Part shown: piece after piece, positions 1 to 7,101 of the stretch
Numbering within the stretch: position 1 is the stretch's first letter
Layout: each line of letters starts with the position of its first letter
Assembly (NCBI GenBank): GCA_900552585.1
Contig: USAB01000092.1
Location: 1-7,264 of the forward strand
Direction: 5' to 3'
Length of the DNA stretch: 7,264 nt
Source: an uncultured Coriobacteriaceae bacterium
GTDB taxonomy: Bacteria; Actinomycetota; Coriobacteriia; Coriobacteriales; Eggerthellaceae
Program-made: the position numbers and the translations under genes
Notes under the pieces: generated by a model
Seen by the model: only the letters and a program-made list of their open reading frames with translations
What the model was told of the DNA's origin: nothing
Databases searched by the model: none

Positions 1-220
1 GGCGCAGCGCGCTGAGCGCCAAGAATCCGCTGGCAGGCCCCAAGAGAACAAGCCAGAAGCGGACATCGCCCGTGAACAGCAGCCATGCCAGCATCAGCGC
101 ATAGGCGCATGCTACGGCAAGCACACAAAGATGATCGACGGCCCTCAGCCGGGCGCCCCCGTCGCGGGAGCGCGCTCGTGCCGAGAGCCGTCGATAGTCA
201 GAGGCGTTCATGCGGGCCAT
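1..220 (-). CDS. N-terminal part of a PAP2-like membrane phosphatase (partial, runs off left edge)
   Basis: The minus strand has an open frame starting ATG at 220 and running without a stop to the window edge, giving 73 codons. GAAGG lies 10 nt upstream of the start; a second in-frame ATG (codon 4) is a less likely start. The protein begins with a basic, Arg-rich cytoplasmic segment (YRRLSARARSR, about residues 9-19). Two hydrophobic segments follow (about 29-49 and 54-72), separated by the short hydrophilic turn TGDVRFW. The turn plus LLGPASGFLALSALR resembles the segment just before the KxxxxxxRP catalytic motif in bacterial PAP2 (type 2 phosphatidic acid phosphatase) proteins. That motif would lie beyond the edge, so catalytic residues cannot be checked. 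Only 29 nt separate it from the lutC stop, with no terminator between, so it is probably the last visible gene of the lut transcript. The family call is inferred from a short fragment; it could be another small membrane protein. Confidence 0.55.
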   Translation of the reverse strand, partial: MARMNASDYRRLSARARSRDGGARLRAVDHLCVLAVACAYALMLAWLLFTGDVRFWLVLLGPASGFLALSALR

Positions 221-249
221 GCGGGCGGCGCCTTCTATTCTGCCATCCG

Positions 250-957
250 CTAGTCGTCCAACAGGATGTAGGCCACCTTGATGGGGCCGTGCACGCCGTC
301 CACGCGCACCAGTTCGATGTCGGACGTGTTCGACGGGCCGGAGATGAAGCAGACCTGCGAGGGCAGGCCGTCGCCGTTCTCATCCGCCATGTCGTCCATG
401 ATCTTCAGGGCGTCGCGCAGCGCGGCAACGACGTCCTTCGAGTCGATGATGGCCACATGGTAGTTCGGCAGTAGGCTGATGGTGCGGCCGCACTTGCTGC
501 TGCACGGCTGCATGATGGTGCCGGTCTCCGCAATGGCGGCGCGGGCGAACGTCACGCCGATGTTGCACTGCTCCGTGCGCGAGACGTTCCAGTCGCGGTC
601 CTGCGAAGGATCCCAGCGCACGACCTCCTCGGCTGCGCGGTCCAGGGCGGGCTGCATGCCCAGTTGCTCGATGCGCTCGTCGTCGGGGACGGCGATCTTG
701 CCGCCGCCCAGGCCCTCGAGCGTCTCTGCCAGCACGTCCGGCAGCGTTTCCTTCGTGGCTCGGTGGATTTCCGCGCGCAGGGCGGTTGCTTCGCTTACGA
801 AGCGTTCCACCAGCTGGTCATGCGTCAGGCCGTCCGTCACGTGCGGCGGAATCATGTCCGCCGTCTCCAGCGGCGCGCTGATATGCGGCACGGCATGGCC
901 GAGATGTCGGGAAATGGGAGCAAGGAACTGCTCCAGAGTGGGTTCGTTCGCCGTCAT
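250..957 (-). CDS. lutC: LutC, LUD-domain subunit of the L-lactate oxidation complex
   Basis: This 235-aa protein has the length of the LutC/YkgG family. The C-terminal two thirds form the LUD domain: GVTFARAAIAETGT (about 134-147), the SLLPNYHVAI strand (161-170) and the closing ISGPSNTSDIELVRVDGVHG segment (205-224), all family hallmarks. LutC acts with LutA and LutB in iron-sulphur-dependent oxidation of L-lactate to pyruvate in the cytoplasm. Its ATG overlaps the lutB stop by one base (TAATG), which suggests translational coupling and a matched subunit ratio. The N-terminal 125 residues are hydrophilic and variable, as usual. The loop after the ETGT motif, normally small and Gly/Ser-rich, carries Cys152 and Cys156 (CSSKC), with further cysteines at 131 and 203. 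LutC is not classically described as a metal protein, so this is unusual. Family assignment is firm; the substrate (L-lactate) rests on the complete lutABC context. Confidence 0.93.
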   Translation of the reverse strand: MTANEPTLEQFLAPISRHLGHAVPHISAPLETADMIPPHVTDGLTHDQLVERFVSEATALRAEIHRATKETLPDVLAETLEGLGGGKIAVPDDERIEQLGMQPALDRAAEEVVRWDPSQDRDWNVSRTEQCNIGVTFARAAIAETGTIMQPCSSKCGRTISLLPNYHVAIIDSKDVVAALRDALKIMDDMADENGDGLPSQVCFISGPSNTSDIELVRVDGVHGPIKVAYILLDD

Positions 958-2489
958 TACAGGCTCCCCTTTCCGTCCTGATTGCGGGCTTCGTAGAAGT
1001 TGTCCAGATCTTCTTGGGAGATGGTGATGTAGCTCTGCTCCTGCATCTGCGCCGCGGCTTGCTTTCGCTCGCGCTTGAAGTACCAGTCGCGGAACTTCTC
1101 CGTGGCCAGGTTGTCGATGTCGCGGGTCTGCAACCAGTTGCCGATGACCGGGATGAACTCCTGGCGGTCGTCCAGGGAATCCTTCGTGCCGCTGAGCAGC
1201 TTCATGCCGAAGCTGGCCACCTTCAGGCTGGCGTCGTACAGCGGGCGGTTGCCCAAGACCACGCCGGCGGCCTCGAACGCGGGCACTTCCTCCGGATGCT
1301 TCTGCTGGCCGGCATCCACGATGTTCATGCGATGCTTCAGGATCAGCTCATGCAGCGGGATCTTCACGGGGCAGTCATCGTCGCATGCGCCGCACAGGCT
1401 GCACGCGAACGGCAGCTCGCTGGTCTGCTCGTAGCCCAGCAGGGCGGGCGTGAGCACGATGCCCATGGGGCCCGGGTAGATGGAGCCGTAGCTGTGGCCG
1501 GTGATGTGGCGGTACACGGGGCAGGTGTTCAGGCAGGCGCCGCAGCGGATGCAGCGCATCATGTCCTGGAATTCCGTGCCCAGCAGCTGGCTGCGGCCGT
1601 TGTCGATCAGGATGACGTGCACCTCGCGCGGGCCGTCCTTCTCGTCGCTGCGGCGCGGGCCGGAGTCGATGGTGAAGTAGTTTGTCATCTTCGCGCCCAC
1701 GGAGCTGCGGACCAGCAGCGCCATCATCACGTCGAGCGAATCCAGGTCGGGCACGATGCGGTCGATGCCCGCAAGCACGATCTGCACCTGCGGCACGCTG
1801 TCCACCATGCGGCCGTTGCCCTCGTTCGTCACCAGCGTCAGGGACCCGGTGCTCGCAACGGGGAAGTTACAGCCGCGCATGCCGATGTCGGCCGTCAGGA
1901 ACTCCTGGCGCAGGATCTTGCGCAGGAAGTGCGTGATTTCCTCCGGGTTGTCCGTGCCCGTGTAGCCGCGCTTCTTGCGGTACAGCTCGGCGATGGCCTT
2001 GCGGTCGAAATGCAGCGCGGGAACTACGATGTGCGACGGCTTGTCGCCGGCGGTCTGGATGATGTGCTCGGCGCAGTCCGTTTCCGTGACCTGCACGCCC
2101 ACAGCGGCCAGCTCGTCGTTGACGCCGATCTCCTCGGACATCATGCTCTTCGACTTCACGATATGCTTCGCGTTCACGGCCTCGCAGATGTCGATGACCT
2201 CGTTGATAGCGTCTTCAGCGGTGGGGGCAAGATGCACGATATTGCCGCGCTTCGTGGTGTTCTCCACGAATTCACGCACGTAGAAGTCCAGGTTGTTGTT
2301 CACATGCTGGCGGATGTTCTTTGCAGTCTCGCGGTACTGCTCCCAATCCGGCATGGCGTCGACCAGCGCCTTACGCTTCTTATAGAACGTCTCCTGTGCC
2401 GTCATAATGGCGTTGTGCTTGAAATCGTCGTACAGGCTGGCGTTGACGCGCTCGTCCAGCGTCTCGTTTTGGTAGTAGAGGATACTCAT
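957..2489 (-). CDS. lutB: LutB, iron-sulphur LUD-domain subunit of the L-lactate oxidation complex
   Basis: This 510-aa protein matches LutB/YkgF: an N-terminal LUD domain (about 70-300) with SKSMMSEEIGVN (113-124), PSHIVVPALH (151-160) and TLVTNEGNGRM (218-228), then a ferredoxin-like region. Two 4Fe-4S motifs are intact: C313-x2-C316-x2-C319-x3-C323-P and C363-x2-C366-x2-C369-x3-C373-P, the second followed by KIPLHE as in the family. LutB should relay electrons from lactate toward the membrane quinone pool or another acceptor. It is roughly 35 residues longer than typical LutB (about 475), mostly from a charged C-terminal tail (about 465-510). The usual ETG/DTG of the LUD motif reads STG here (213-215). 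The start is set by AGGAG 9 nt upstream; that Shine-Dalgarno overlaps the lutA stop. lutA lies 12 nt upstream and lutC overlaps by one base downstream. Confidence 0.95.
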   Translation of the reverse strand: MSILYYQNETLDERVNASLYDDFKHNAIMTAQETFYKKRKALVDAMPDWEQYRETAKNIRQHVNNNLDFYVREFVENTTKRGNIVHLAPTAEDAINEVIDICEAVNAKHIVKSKSMMSEEIGVNDELAAVGVQVTETDCAEHIIQTAGDKPSHIVVPALHFDRKAIAELYRKKRGYTGTDNPEEITHFLRKILRQEFLTADIGMRGCNFPVASTGSLTLVTNEGNGRMVDSVPQVQIVLAGIDRIVPDLDSLDVMMALLVRSSVGAKMTNYFTIDSGPRRSDEKDGPREVHVILIDNGRSQLLGTEFQDMMRCIRCGACLNTCPVYRHITGHSYGSIYPGPMGIVLTPALLGYEQTSELPFACSLCGACDDDCPVKIPLHELILKHRMNIVDAGQQKHPEEVPAFEAAGVVLGNRPLYDASLKVASFGMKLLSGTKDSLDDRQEFIPVIGNWLQTRDIDNLATEKFRDWYFKRERKQAAAQMQEQSYITISQEDLDNFYEARNQDGKGSL

Positions 2490-2498
2490 TCGGCTGCG

Positions 2499-2503
2499 CT
2501 CCT
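2499..2503 (-). promoter_or_regulatory. lutB ribosome binding site overlapping the lutA stop
   Basis: On the minus strand the lutA stop TAG is followed directly by GAG, so the stop forms part of the Shine-Dalgarno AGGAG. The spacing to the lutB ATG is 9 nt. Ribosomes ending lutA would be placed at the lutB start, which fits coupled translation. It also fixes the lutB start codon. Confidence 0.7.
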
Positions 2504-3236
2504 AGTTGTCCAGAATCTCGGCGATGTGCATGACGCGGATGTCGCGGTCGATCTCGCCGTTGCGGCGCAGGCGCGCCAGGCCGCCCTTGATGTTCATCAG
2601 ACAGGCCTGATCGGCGCCGCAGACGATGTCGGCGCCGGTTGCGGCGATGGTGCGGCATTTCTCCTTCACCATCTCGCCGGAGATGGCCGGCTCCTTCACA
2701 GAGAACGTGCCGCCGAAGCCGCAGCAGCGGTCGGCATGCTCCATCTCCACGTATTCCAGCCCGTGGACGTTCTCGAGCAGCGTCAGCGGAGGCTCTTTCA
2801 CACCCAGCAGGCGCGTCAGGTGGCAGCTTTTGTGGTACGTGACCTTCGCGTCCAAATGTGCTCCGACATCGGTGATGCCCAGGACGTTGACAATGAAGTC
2901 CGTGAATTCATGGAAGCTGGACTGCAGGCGCTTGATGCGTGGGCCGTAAATGGGGTCGTTGCCCAGCAGCTTCGGATATTCGTCCACGATGGCGAACATG
3001 CAGGAGCCGGTCAGGGACACCACGCAGTCGTACTGACTGTACGCGTCGATGATGTTCTTGATCATCGGCAGCGTTTCCTTCGTGTAACCGGAGTTCAGCA
3101 GCGGCTGTCCGCAGCAGACTTGGTTTTTCGGCAACTCCACTTGGCAGCCCAAGCGCTCCAGGACATGGAGACCTGCGATGCCCACCTCGGGATACATCAT
3201 GTCTACCATGCACCCGGGGAAGTACGCGACTTTCAT
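2502..3236 (-). CDS. lutA: LutA, CCG-domain subunit of the L-lactate oxidation complex
   Basis: This 244-aa protein has two cysteine-rich CCG domains, as in LutA/YkgE and the heterodisulphide reductase HdrB family. Domain 1: Cys9, Cys31, the C41-C42-G motif and Cys79. Domain 2: Cys138 (HKSCH), the C171-C172-GFGG motif, Cys206 and Cys212 (ACLMNIKGG). Such motifs hold a non-cubane 4Fe-4S cluster or other Fe-S centre in relatives. The start MKVAYFPGC is chosen because it aligns with the LutA N-terminus and has AAAGGTGG just upstream; the open frame continues 31 codons further, but that extension is family-atypical. Length is close to the usual 238-242 aa. It is the first gene of lutABC. The 99-nt gap upstream toward the nfeD-like gene contains GC-rich hairpins without a U-tract and only a weak promoter candidate (TTGTGC, 17 nt, GATATG on the minus strand near 3349-3321), so own transcription or read-through are both possible. 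Confidence 0.95.
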   Translation of the reverse strand: MKVAYFPGCMVDMMYPEVGIAGLHVLERLGCQVELPKNQVCCGQPLLNSGYTKETLPMIKNIIDAYSQYDCVVSLTGSCMFAIVDEYPKLLGNDPIYGPRIKRLQSSFHEFTDFIVNVLGITDVGAHLDAKVTYHKSCHLTRLLGVKEPPLTLLENVHGLEYVEMEHADRCCGFGGTFSVKEPAISGEMVKEKCRTIAATGADIVCGADQACLMNIKGGLARLRRNGEIDRDIRVMHIAEILDN

Positions 3237-3335
3237 TGTTCCACCTTTCCCAATCACCCCCGCGAAGGGCGGGCCGGCCGCCTGTTCATCGGCCGTGTAT
3301 TGCTGCCGGTGCGCCTCCGGCATATCCATGCAGGT

Positions 3336-3773
3336 TTATTTCCGCACAATAACCCACTGGCCGTCCACGCCGACGATCTTTACGTGATCGGCCACGTTGT
3401 ACTTCTCAGCGGGGTTTTCGGCACGGGCGCGGTATTCCGTGTCGCCCAGCGCGATGCGACCCCAGCCGCGATCGTCGATCTTGCCCGTGACCAGCACCTT
3501 CTCGCCGATATGGGCATCCGGGTCAATGGCCGGCTTCGCTACCAGGTCGCGTTGGCGGCGCTGGAACACCGGCCGCGCCGTGAACCACAGCACGGCGGAG
3601 ATGATGGCGAACACCACCACCTGGATCACCGGGCCGAATCCCAGCAGGAAGCACACGATGGCGCCCACGCCGCCTCCCACGAATGGGAAGAAGTCGCCGG
3701 TGACCTTCGTGAATTCCGTGATCAGCAGGATGAACGTGGCAATGATCCAGAGGGTCAGCAGAATATCGGGCAT
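3336..3773 (-). CDS. Short NfeD-family membrane protein with C-terminal OB-fold
   Basis: This 145-aa protein has three hydrophobic segments (about 3-19, 31-46 and 49-66), a basic linker (RRQRD, 72-76) and a soluble C-terminal domain (about 84-145). The soluble part runs HIGEKVLVTGKIDDRGWGRI... to VKIVGVDGQWVIVRK and has the strand pattern and VGVDG ending of the NfeD OB-fold. The length fits the short NfeD class without the ClpP-like protease domain. Family members usually act beside a stomatin/flotillin-type (SPFH) protein in membrane-domain organisation or quality control. No SPFH gene lies in the window; a 33-aa membrane microprotein precedes it instead. The start MPDILL is chosen over a longer frame (36 more codons, low-complexity, from 3881) because AAAGGAGA lies 11 nt upstream and the extension overlaps the microprotein gene. 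The role here is unknown. Confidence 0.85.
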   Translation of the reverse strand: MPDILLTLWIIATFILLITEFTKVTGDFFPFVGGGVGAIVCFLLGFGPVIQVVVFAIISAVLWFTARPVFQRRQRDLVAKPAIDPDAHIGEKVLVTGKIDDRGWGRIALGDTEYRARAENPAEKYNVADHVKIVGVDGQWVIVRK

Positions 3774-3784
3774 GGATCTCTCAG

Positions 3785-3792
3785 TCTCCTTT
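3785..3792 (-). promoter_or_regulatory. Ribosome binding site deciding the nfeD-like start
   Basis: The minus strand reads AAAGGAGA, 11 nt before the ATG at 3773. It is one of the strongest Shine-Dalgarno matches in the window. It supports the 145-aa start over the longer upstream frame, whose ATG lies inside the microprotein gene. Confidence 0.65.
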
Positions 3793-3825
3793 GAGCGAAT
3801 AGGGTTCGTCCGAGCGTGCTGCGTG

Positions 3826-3927
3826 TTAGCCGTAGAAGACGCCGAGCAGCTCCAGGATGAGGAATGTGATGGCGGCGGCAACGATGATCTCTACCACGTT
3901 CTTGACATTCATCTTGTATCTGGCCAT
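3826..3927 (-). CDS. 33-aa single-span membrane microprotein upstream of the nfeD-like gene
   Basis: A short minus-strand frame encodes 33 residues beginning MARYKMNVKN and ending LLGVFYG, with a TAA stop. GAAAGG sits 8 nt upstream of the ATG, a good Shine-Dalgarno. The first ten residues carry four basic side chains (R3, K5, K9 and none acidic before E13); then comes a hydrophobic stretch (about 11-32, VVEIIVAAAITFLILELLGVFY). By the positive-inside rule this predicts an inner-membrane peptide with N-terminus in the cytoplasm. Two glutamates (13 and 26) lie in or near the span, about 13 residues apart. Its stop is 52 nt before the nfeD-like start on the same strand, so the two are probably co-transcribed. 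I do not recognise a family. It may be a small partner of the NfeD-like protein or a leader peptide. Real translation is likely from RBS plus composition, but not certain for such a short frame. Confidence 0.6.
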   Translation of the reverse strand: MARYKMNVKNVVEIIVAAAITFLILELLGVFYG

Positions 3928-4221
3928 GAGCAGAACCTTTCATAAGGGACATTCGGGCCGGAGCCCGTCTGGCAGTGCCCGCCGCGAAATGCGCAACAAA
4001 AAAGCATGCCAGAGTATTACACGTAAAGAATATTGTATCGGGAAACGGGATGCTATGGGTGGCGGGCGGTGAAAAATTGGTCGCGGCGGCGCGAAACCGC
4101 ACGTCTGCGGGGCGCCGGGGGGAGCGGCGCATCCGCCGAAAGAGCGCACGGCTCGGTGTGCGGCGCATGCCGCTGCAAGGTGCACGCCGTCGCGAGACGC
4201 ATGCCGCCGCTCGGGCGGGCA
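3928..4221. other. 294-nt intergenic gap; probable leader or promoter region of the microprotein/nfeD genes
   Basis: No convincing gene was found here on either strand; the open frames are Arg/His/Pro-rich shadows without ribosome binding sites. The left third is AT-richer. On the minus strand it has TACAAT at 4037-4032 as a possible -10 box (no good -35), a run of six T near 4002-3997, and a small hairpin CGGGC-TCCG-GCCCG at 3967-3954 in the presumed 5' leader. The right two thirds, just after the GH25 stop, are very GC-rich, with short hairpins such as CGGCG-GATG-CGCCG but no U-tract, so I cannot name a definite terminator for the GH25 gene. Confidence 0.5.
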
Positions 4222-5175
4222 CTACGATGCGGTGGAGCTTGACGAATCCTGGCCGTCGCTCGTCTTCACGGCCAGCTTCGATTCGTCGAAGAGCAGGTCC
4301 AGGTCCACGTTGCCATCGACGCCGAAGGCGGTGCCGTTCTCCGTGTACTGCCACATGGCGAAGTCGAAGCCCAGCGTGGGCGTATCGTTGTACTCGGCAT
4401 ACCACAGGGGATAGCTCTGCAGCTGCGACAGGTCGAACTTGTGCGTGGCCGCTTCCTTGTTCAGGTACACCATGGGCGTGTAGCCGGCATCTTCGATGGT
4501 CTGGCAGAATGCCAGCGCGACGGCCGTGATCTCATCGGAGGTCAGGTCCTTCGTCCGCGCGTTGTCGTTCACGTCCGTTTCCAGGTCGAACACCACGGGG
4601 TAATCCAGCTGCGTGCTGCCCAGGTGGTCCACGACGTATTTCGCCTCTTCGCGGGCCTCGTCTTCCGTGGTGGCCTGGGAGAAGAAGTACACACCCACCT
4701 TCAGGCCGGCCGCCTTTGCCTCCTTGATGTTCGTGGCGTAGTTCGCGTCCTTCTGCACTTTGCCTTCCGTGTAGCCGCGGTAGCCCAGGCGGACCATGGC
4801 GAAGTCGATGCCGCTGGCCGCCACCTTCGACCAGTTGATGCTGTTCTGGCTCTCGGACACGTCGATGCCCATCGTTGACACCACGTTGCTGCCCTTTACG
4901 TAGTACTTGTTGCCGTCGTAGCTCTCCAGGTTCGAGTAGTCGTAGTCGTTGAGCGCCAGCGCGCCGCGGTCCAGGTTGTACTGGTACAGCGTTTTGCCGG
5001 CGTATTCGGCCTGTTCGGCGGCGGTGGGCTGGTTATCGTTGCCGCCTTGGCAGCCGGACGTGCCCAGATTCGCGAACAGGGCGATGACGCAGGCTATCGC
5101 CACGGCCAGCAGTATCAGGCGGATGGGGCGGCGTGCATTGGCGGAATGCGATGCGGTAGGACGGCGTGCTGCCAT
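4222..5175 (-). CDS. Membrane-anchored GH25 muramidase (lysozyme)
   Basis: This 317-aa protein has a basic N-terminus, a hydrophobic segment (about 19-37) and then a hydrophilic linker. The segment ends TSGC at 39-42, a degenerate lipobox, so it may be a lipoprotein or an uncleaved signal anchor. The GH25 domain spans about 101-297. It shows MGIDVSES (102-109, with Asp105 matching the first catalytic-site Asp of the family), DFAMVRLGYRG (124-134), GVYFFSQA (161-168), VVFDLE (194-199, with the D-x-E pair Asp197/Glu199, Glu199 being the expected acid), PLWYAEY (256-262), MWQYT (274-278) and VDGNVDLD (286-293). GH25 enzymes cleave the MurNAc-GlcNAc bond of peptidoglycan, so an extracellular cell-wall remodelling role is inferred. 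After the usual DVS, the common HQG reads SQN (109-111). The C-terminus is a short Ser-rich tail (311-317). AAGGAG lies 4 nt before the ATG, and a TATAAT box lies about 80 nt upstream, so it probably has its own promoter. Confidence 0.92.
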   Translation of the reverse strand: MAARRPTASHSANARRPIRLILLAVAIACVIALFANLGTSGCQGGNDNQPTAAEQAEYAGKTLYQYNLDRGALALNDYDYSNLESYDGNKYYVKGSNVVSTMGIDVSESQNSINWSKVAASGIDFAMVRLGYRGYTEGKVQKDANYATNIKEAKAAGLKVGVYFFSQATTEDEAREEAKYVVDHLGSTQLDYPVVFDLETDVNDNARTKDLTSDEITAVALAFCQTIEDAGYTPMVYLNKEAATHKFDLSQLQSYPLWYAEYNDTPTLGFDFAMWQYTENGTAFGVDGNVDLDLLFDESKLAVKTSDGQDSSSSTAS

Positions 5176-5255
5176 AGAGCTCCTTGCATCTGGTAGTGCG
5201 GTTCTGCGCGCTTGCGTGCGGGAAGGCGCATGGGTGCGCGTTTCGTTCGCTTCCG

Positions 5256-5261
5256 ATTATA
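5256..5261 (-). promoter_or_regulatory. Probable -10 box of the GH25 gene
   Basis: The minus strand reads TATAAT exactly, in otherwise GC-rich DNA, 80 nt before the GH25 start. The -35 position (around 5279-5284) falls in the loop of the adjacent inverted repeat and does not resemble TTGACA, so the promoter may be weak or activator-dependent. The predicted leader is about 70-75 nt. Confidence 0.45.
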
Positions 5262-5266
5262 GCGAA

Positions 5267-5298
5267 GCACCCGCCGCGGAACGATTCGCGGCGGGTGC
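5267..5298 (-). terminator. Perfect 12-bp hairpin downstream of the acyl-CoA synthetase
   Basis: The arms GCACCCGCCGCG (5267-5278) and CGCGGCGGGTGC (5287-5298) are exact reverse complements around an 8-nt loop. The hairpin begins 36 nt past the synthetase stop. On the minus strand it is followed by TTCGCTATAAT, not a clear U-run, so it is a weak intrinsic terminator at best, or a 3'-end stabilising hairpin. It abuts the -10 box of the GH25 gene and would occupy that promoter's spacer. Confidence 0.5.
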
Positions 5299-5334
5299 GG
5301 CAAGCGTGCGGAATGCGGGCGAAAGCGGTGGCGC

Positions 5335-6975
<1,641 letters not shown>

Positions 6976-6991
6976 GACCGTTCCTTCTTTC

Positions 6992-7007
6992 CGCCGAGCT
7001 TTCGGCG
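6992..7007 (-). promoter_or_regulatory. Small hairpin in the acyl-CoA synthetase leader
   Basis: The minus strand reads CGCCGA-AAGC-TCGGCG, a perfect 6-bp stem with a 4-nt loop, ending a few bases before the AAGAAGGA Shine-Dalgarno. There is no U-tract. It could stabilise the mRNA 5' end or affect ribosome access. Its presence in the transcript depends on where transcription starts. Confidence 0.35.
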
Positions 7008-7037
7008 AGAGTTTACTTGCGGGACATACTACTACGT

Positions 7038-7043
7038 TACAAT
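7038..7043 (+). promoter_or_regulatory. Candidate -10 box for the universal stress protein gene
   Basis: TACAAT lies 58 nt before the usp start in an AT-richer patch (7011-7045) between the divergent genes. The -35 is poor: TTGCGG at 15-nt spacing or ACTTGC at 17. The same patch must also hold the promoter for the leftward synthetase gene, for which I find only weak hexamers. Confidence 0.35.
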
Positions 7044-7058
7044 ATGCCTCAGCCTAAG

Positions 7059-7083
7059 AAAGCGCCGCATGGTACGACGCTTT
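7059..7083 (+). promoter_or_regulatory. Stem-loop in the usp 5' leader
   Basis: AAAGCG (7059-7064) pairs with CGCTTT (7078-7083); an inner CG/CG pair follows after one mismatch, leaving a 7-nt loop. Four T follow the second arm start (7081-7084) and the Shine-Dalgarno region comes about 6 nt later. It could be a regulatory or stabilising leader structure; the stem is modest. Confidence 0.35.
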
Positions 7084-7101
7084 TCGCGAAGGGAAGGCAT
7101 T

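Noticed and set aside
85..474. 129-codon plus-strand frame at the left edge
   Set aside because: It is antisense to lutC and the PAP2-like start; no RBS and shadow-like composition.
3237..3335. Possible terminator between the nfeD-like gene and lutA
   Set aside because: The stems (GCCGG/CCGGC and CCCGC/GCGGG) are short and not followed by a T-run on the minus strand.
1014..3794. A 926-codon open frame on the plus strand, antisense to lutB, lutA and the nfeD-like gene
   Set aside because: It is rich in His, Val, Ala, Asp and Gln with no recognisable domain, and lies opposite three genes with clear motifs and RBSs. Strong GC bias at third positions commonly leaves the antisense frame free of stops. 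It is striking in length, but best explained as a shadow.
3995..4010. T6 run on the minus strand (GCATGCTTTTTTG) as an intrinsic terminator for GH25
   Set aside because: The only structure before it is a 6-nt palindrome with no loop; it lies about 215 nt past the stop and may instead be in the leader of the next genes.
3755..4405. A 216-codon minus-strand frame across the intergenic gap, overlapping GH25 and the microprotein
   Set aside because: Arg/His/Pro-rich composition, no RBS at plausible starts, and it overlaps better-supported genes in another frame.
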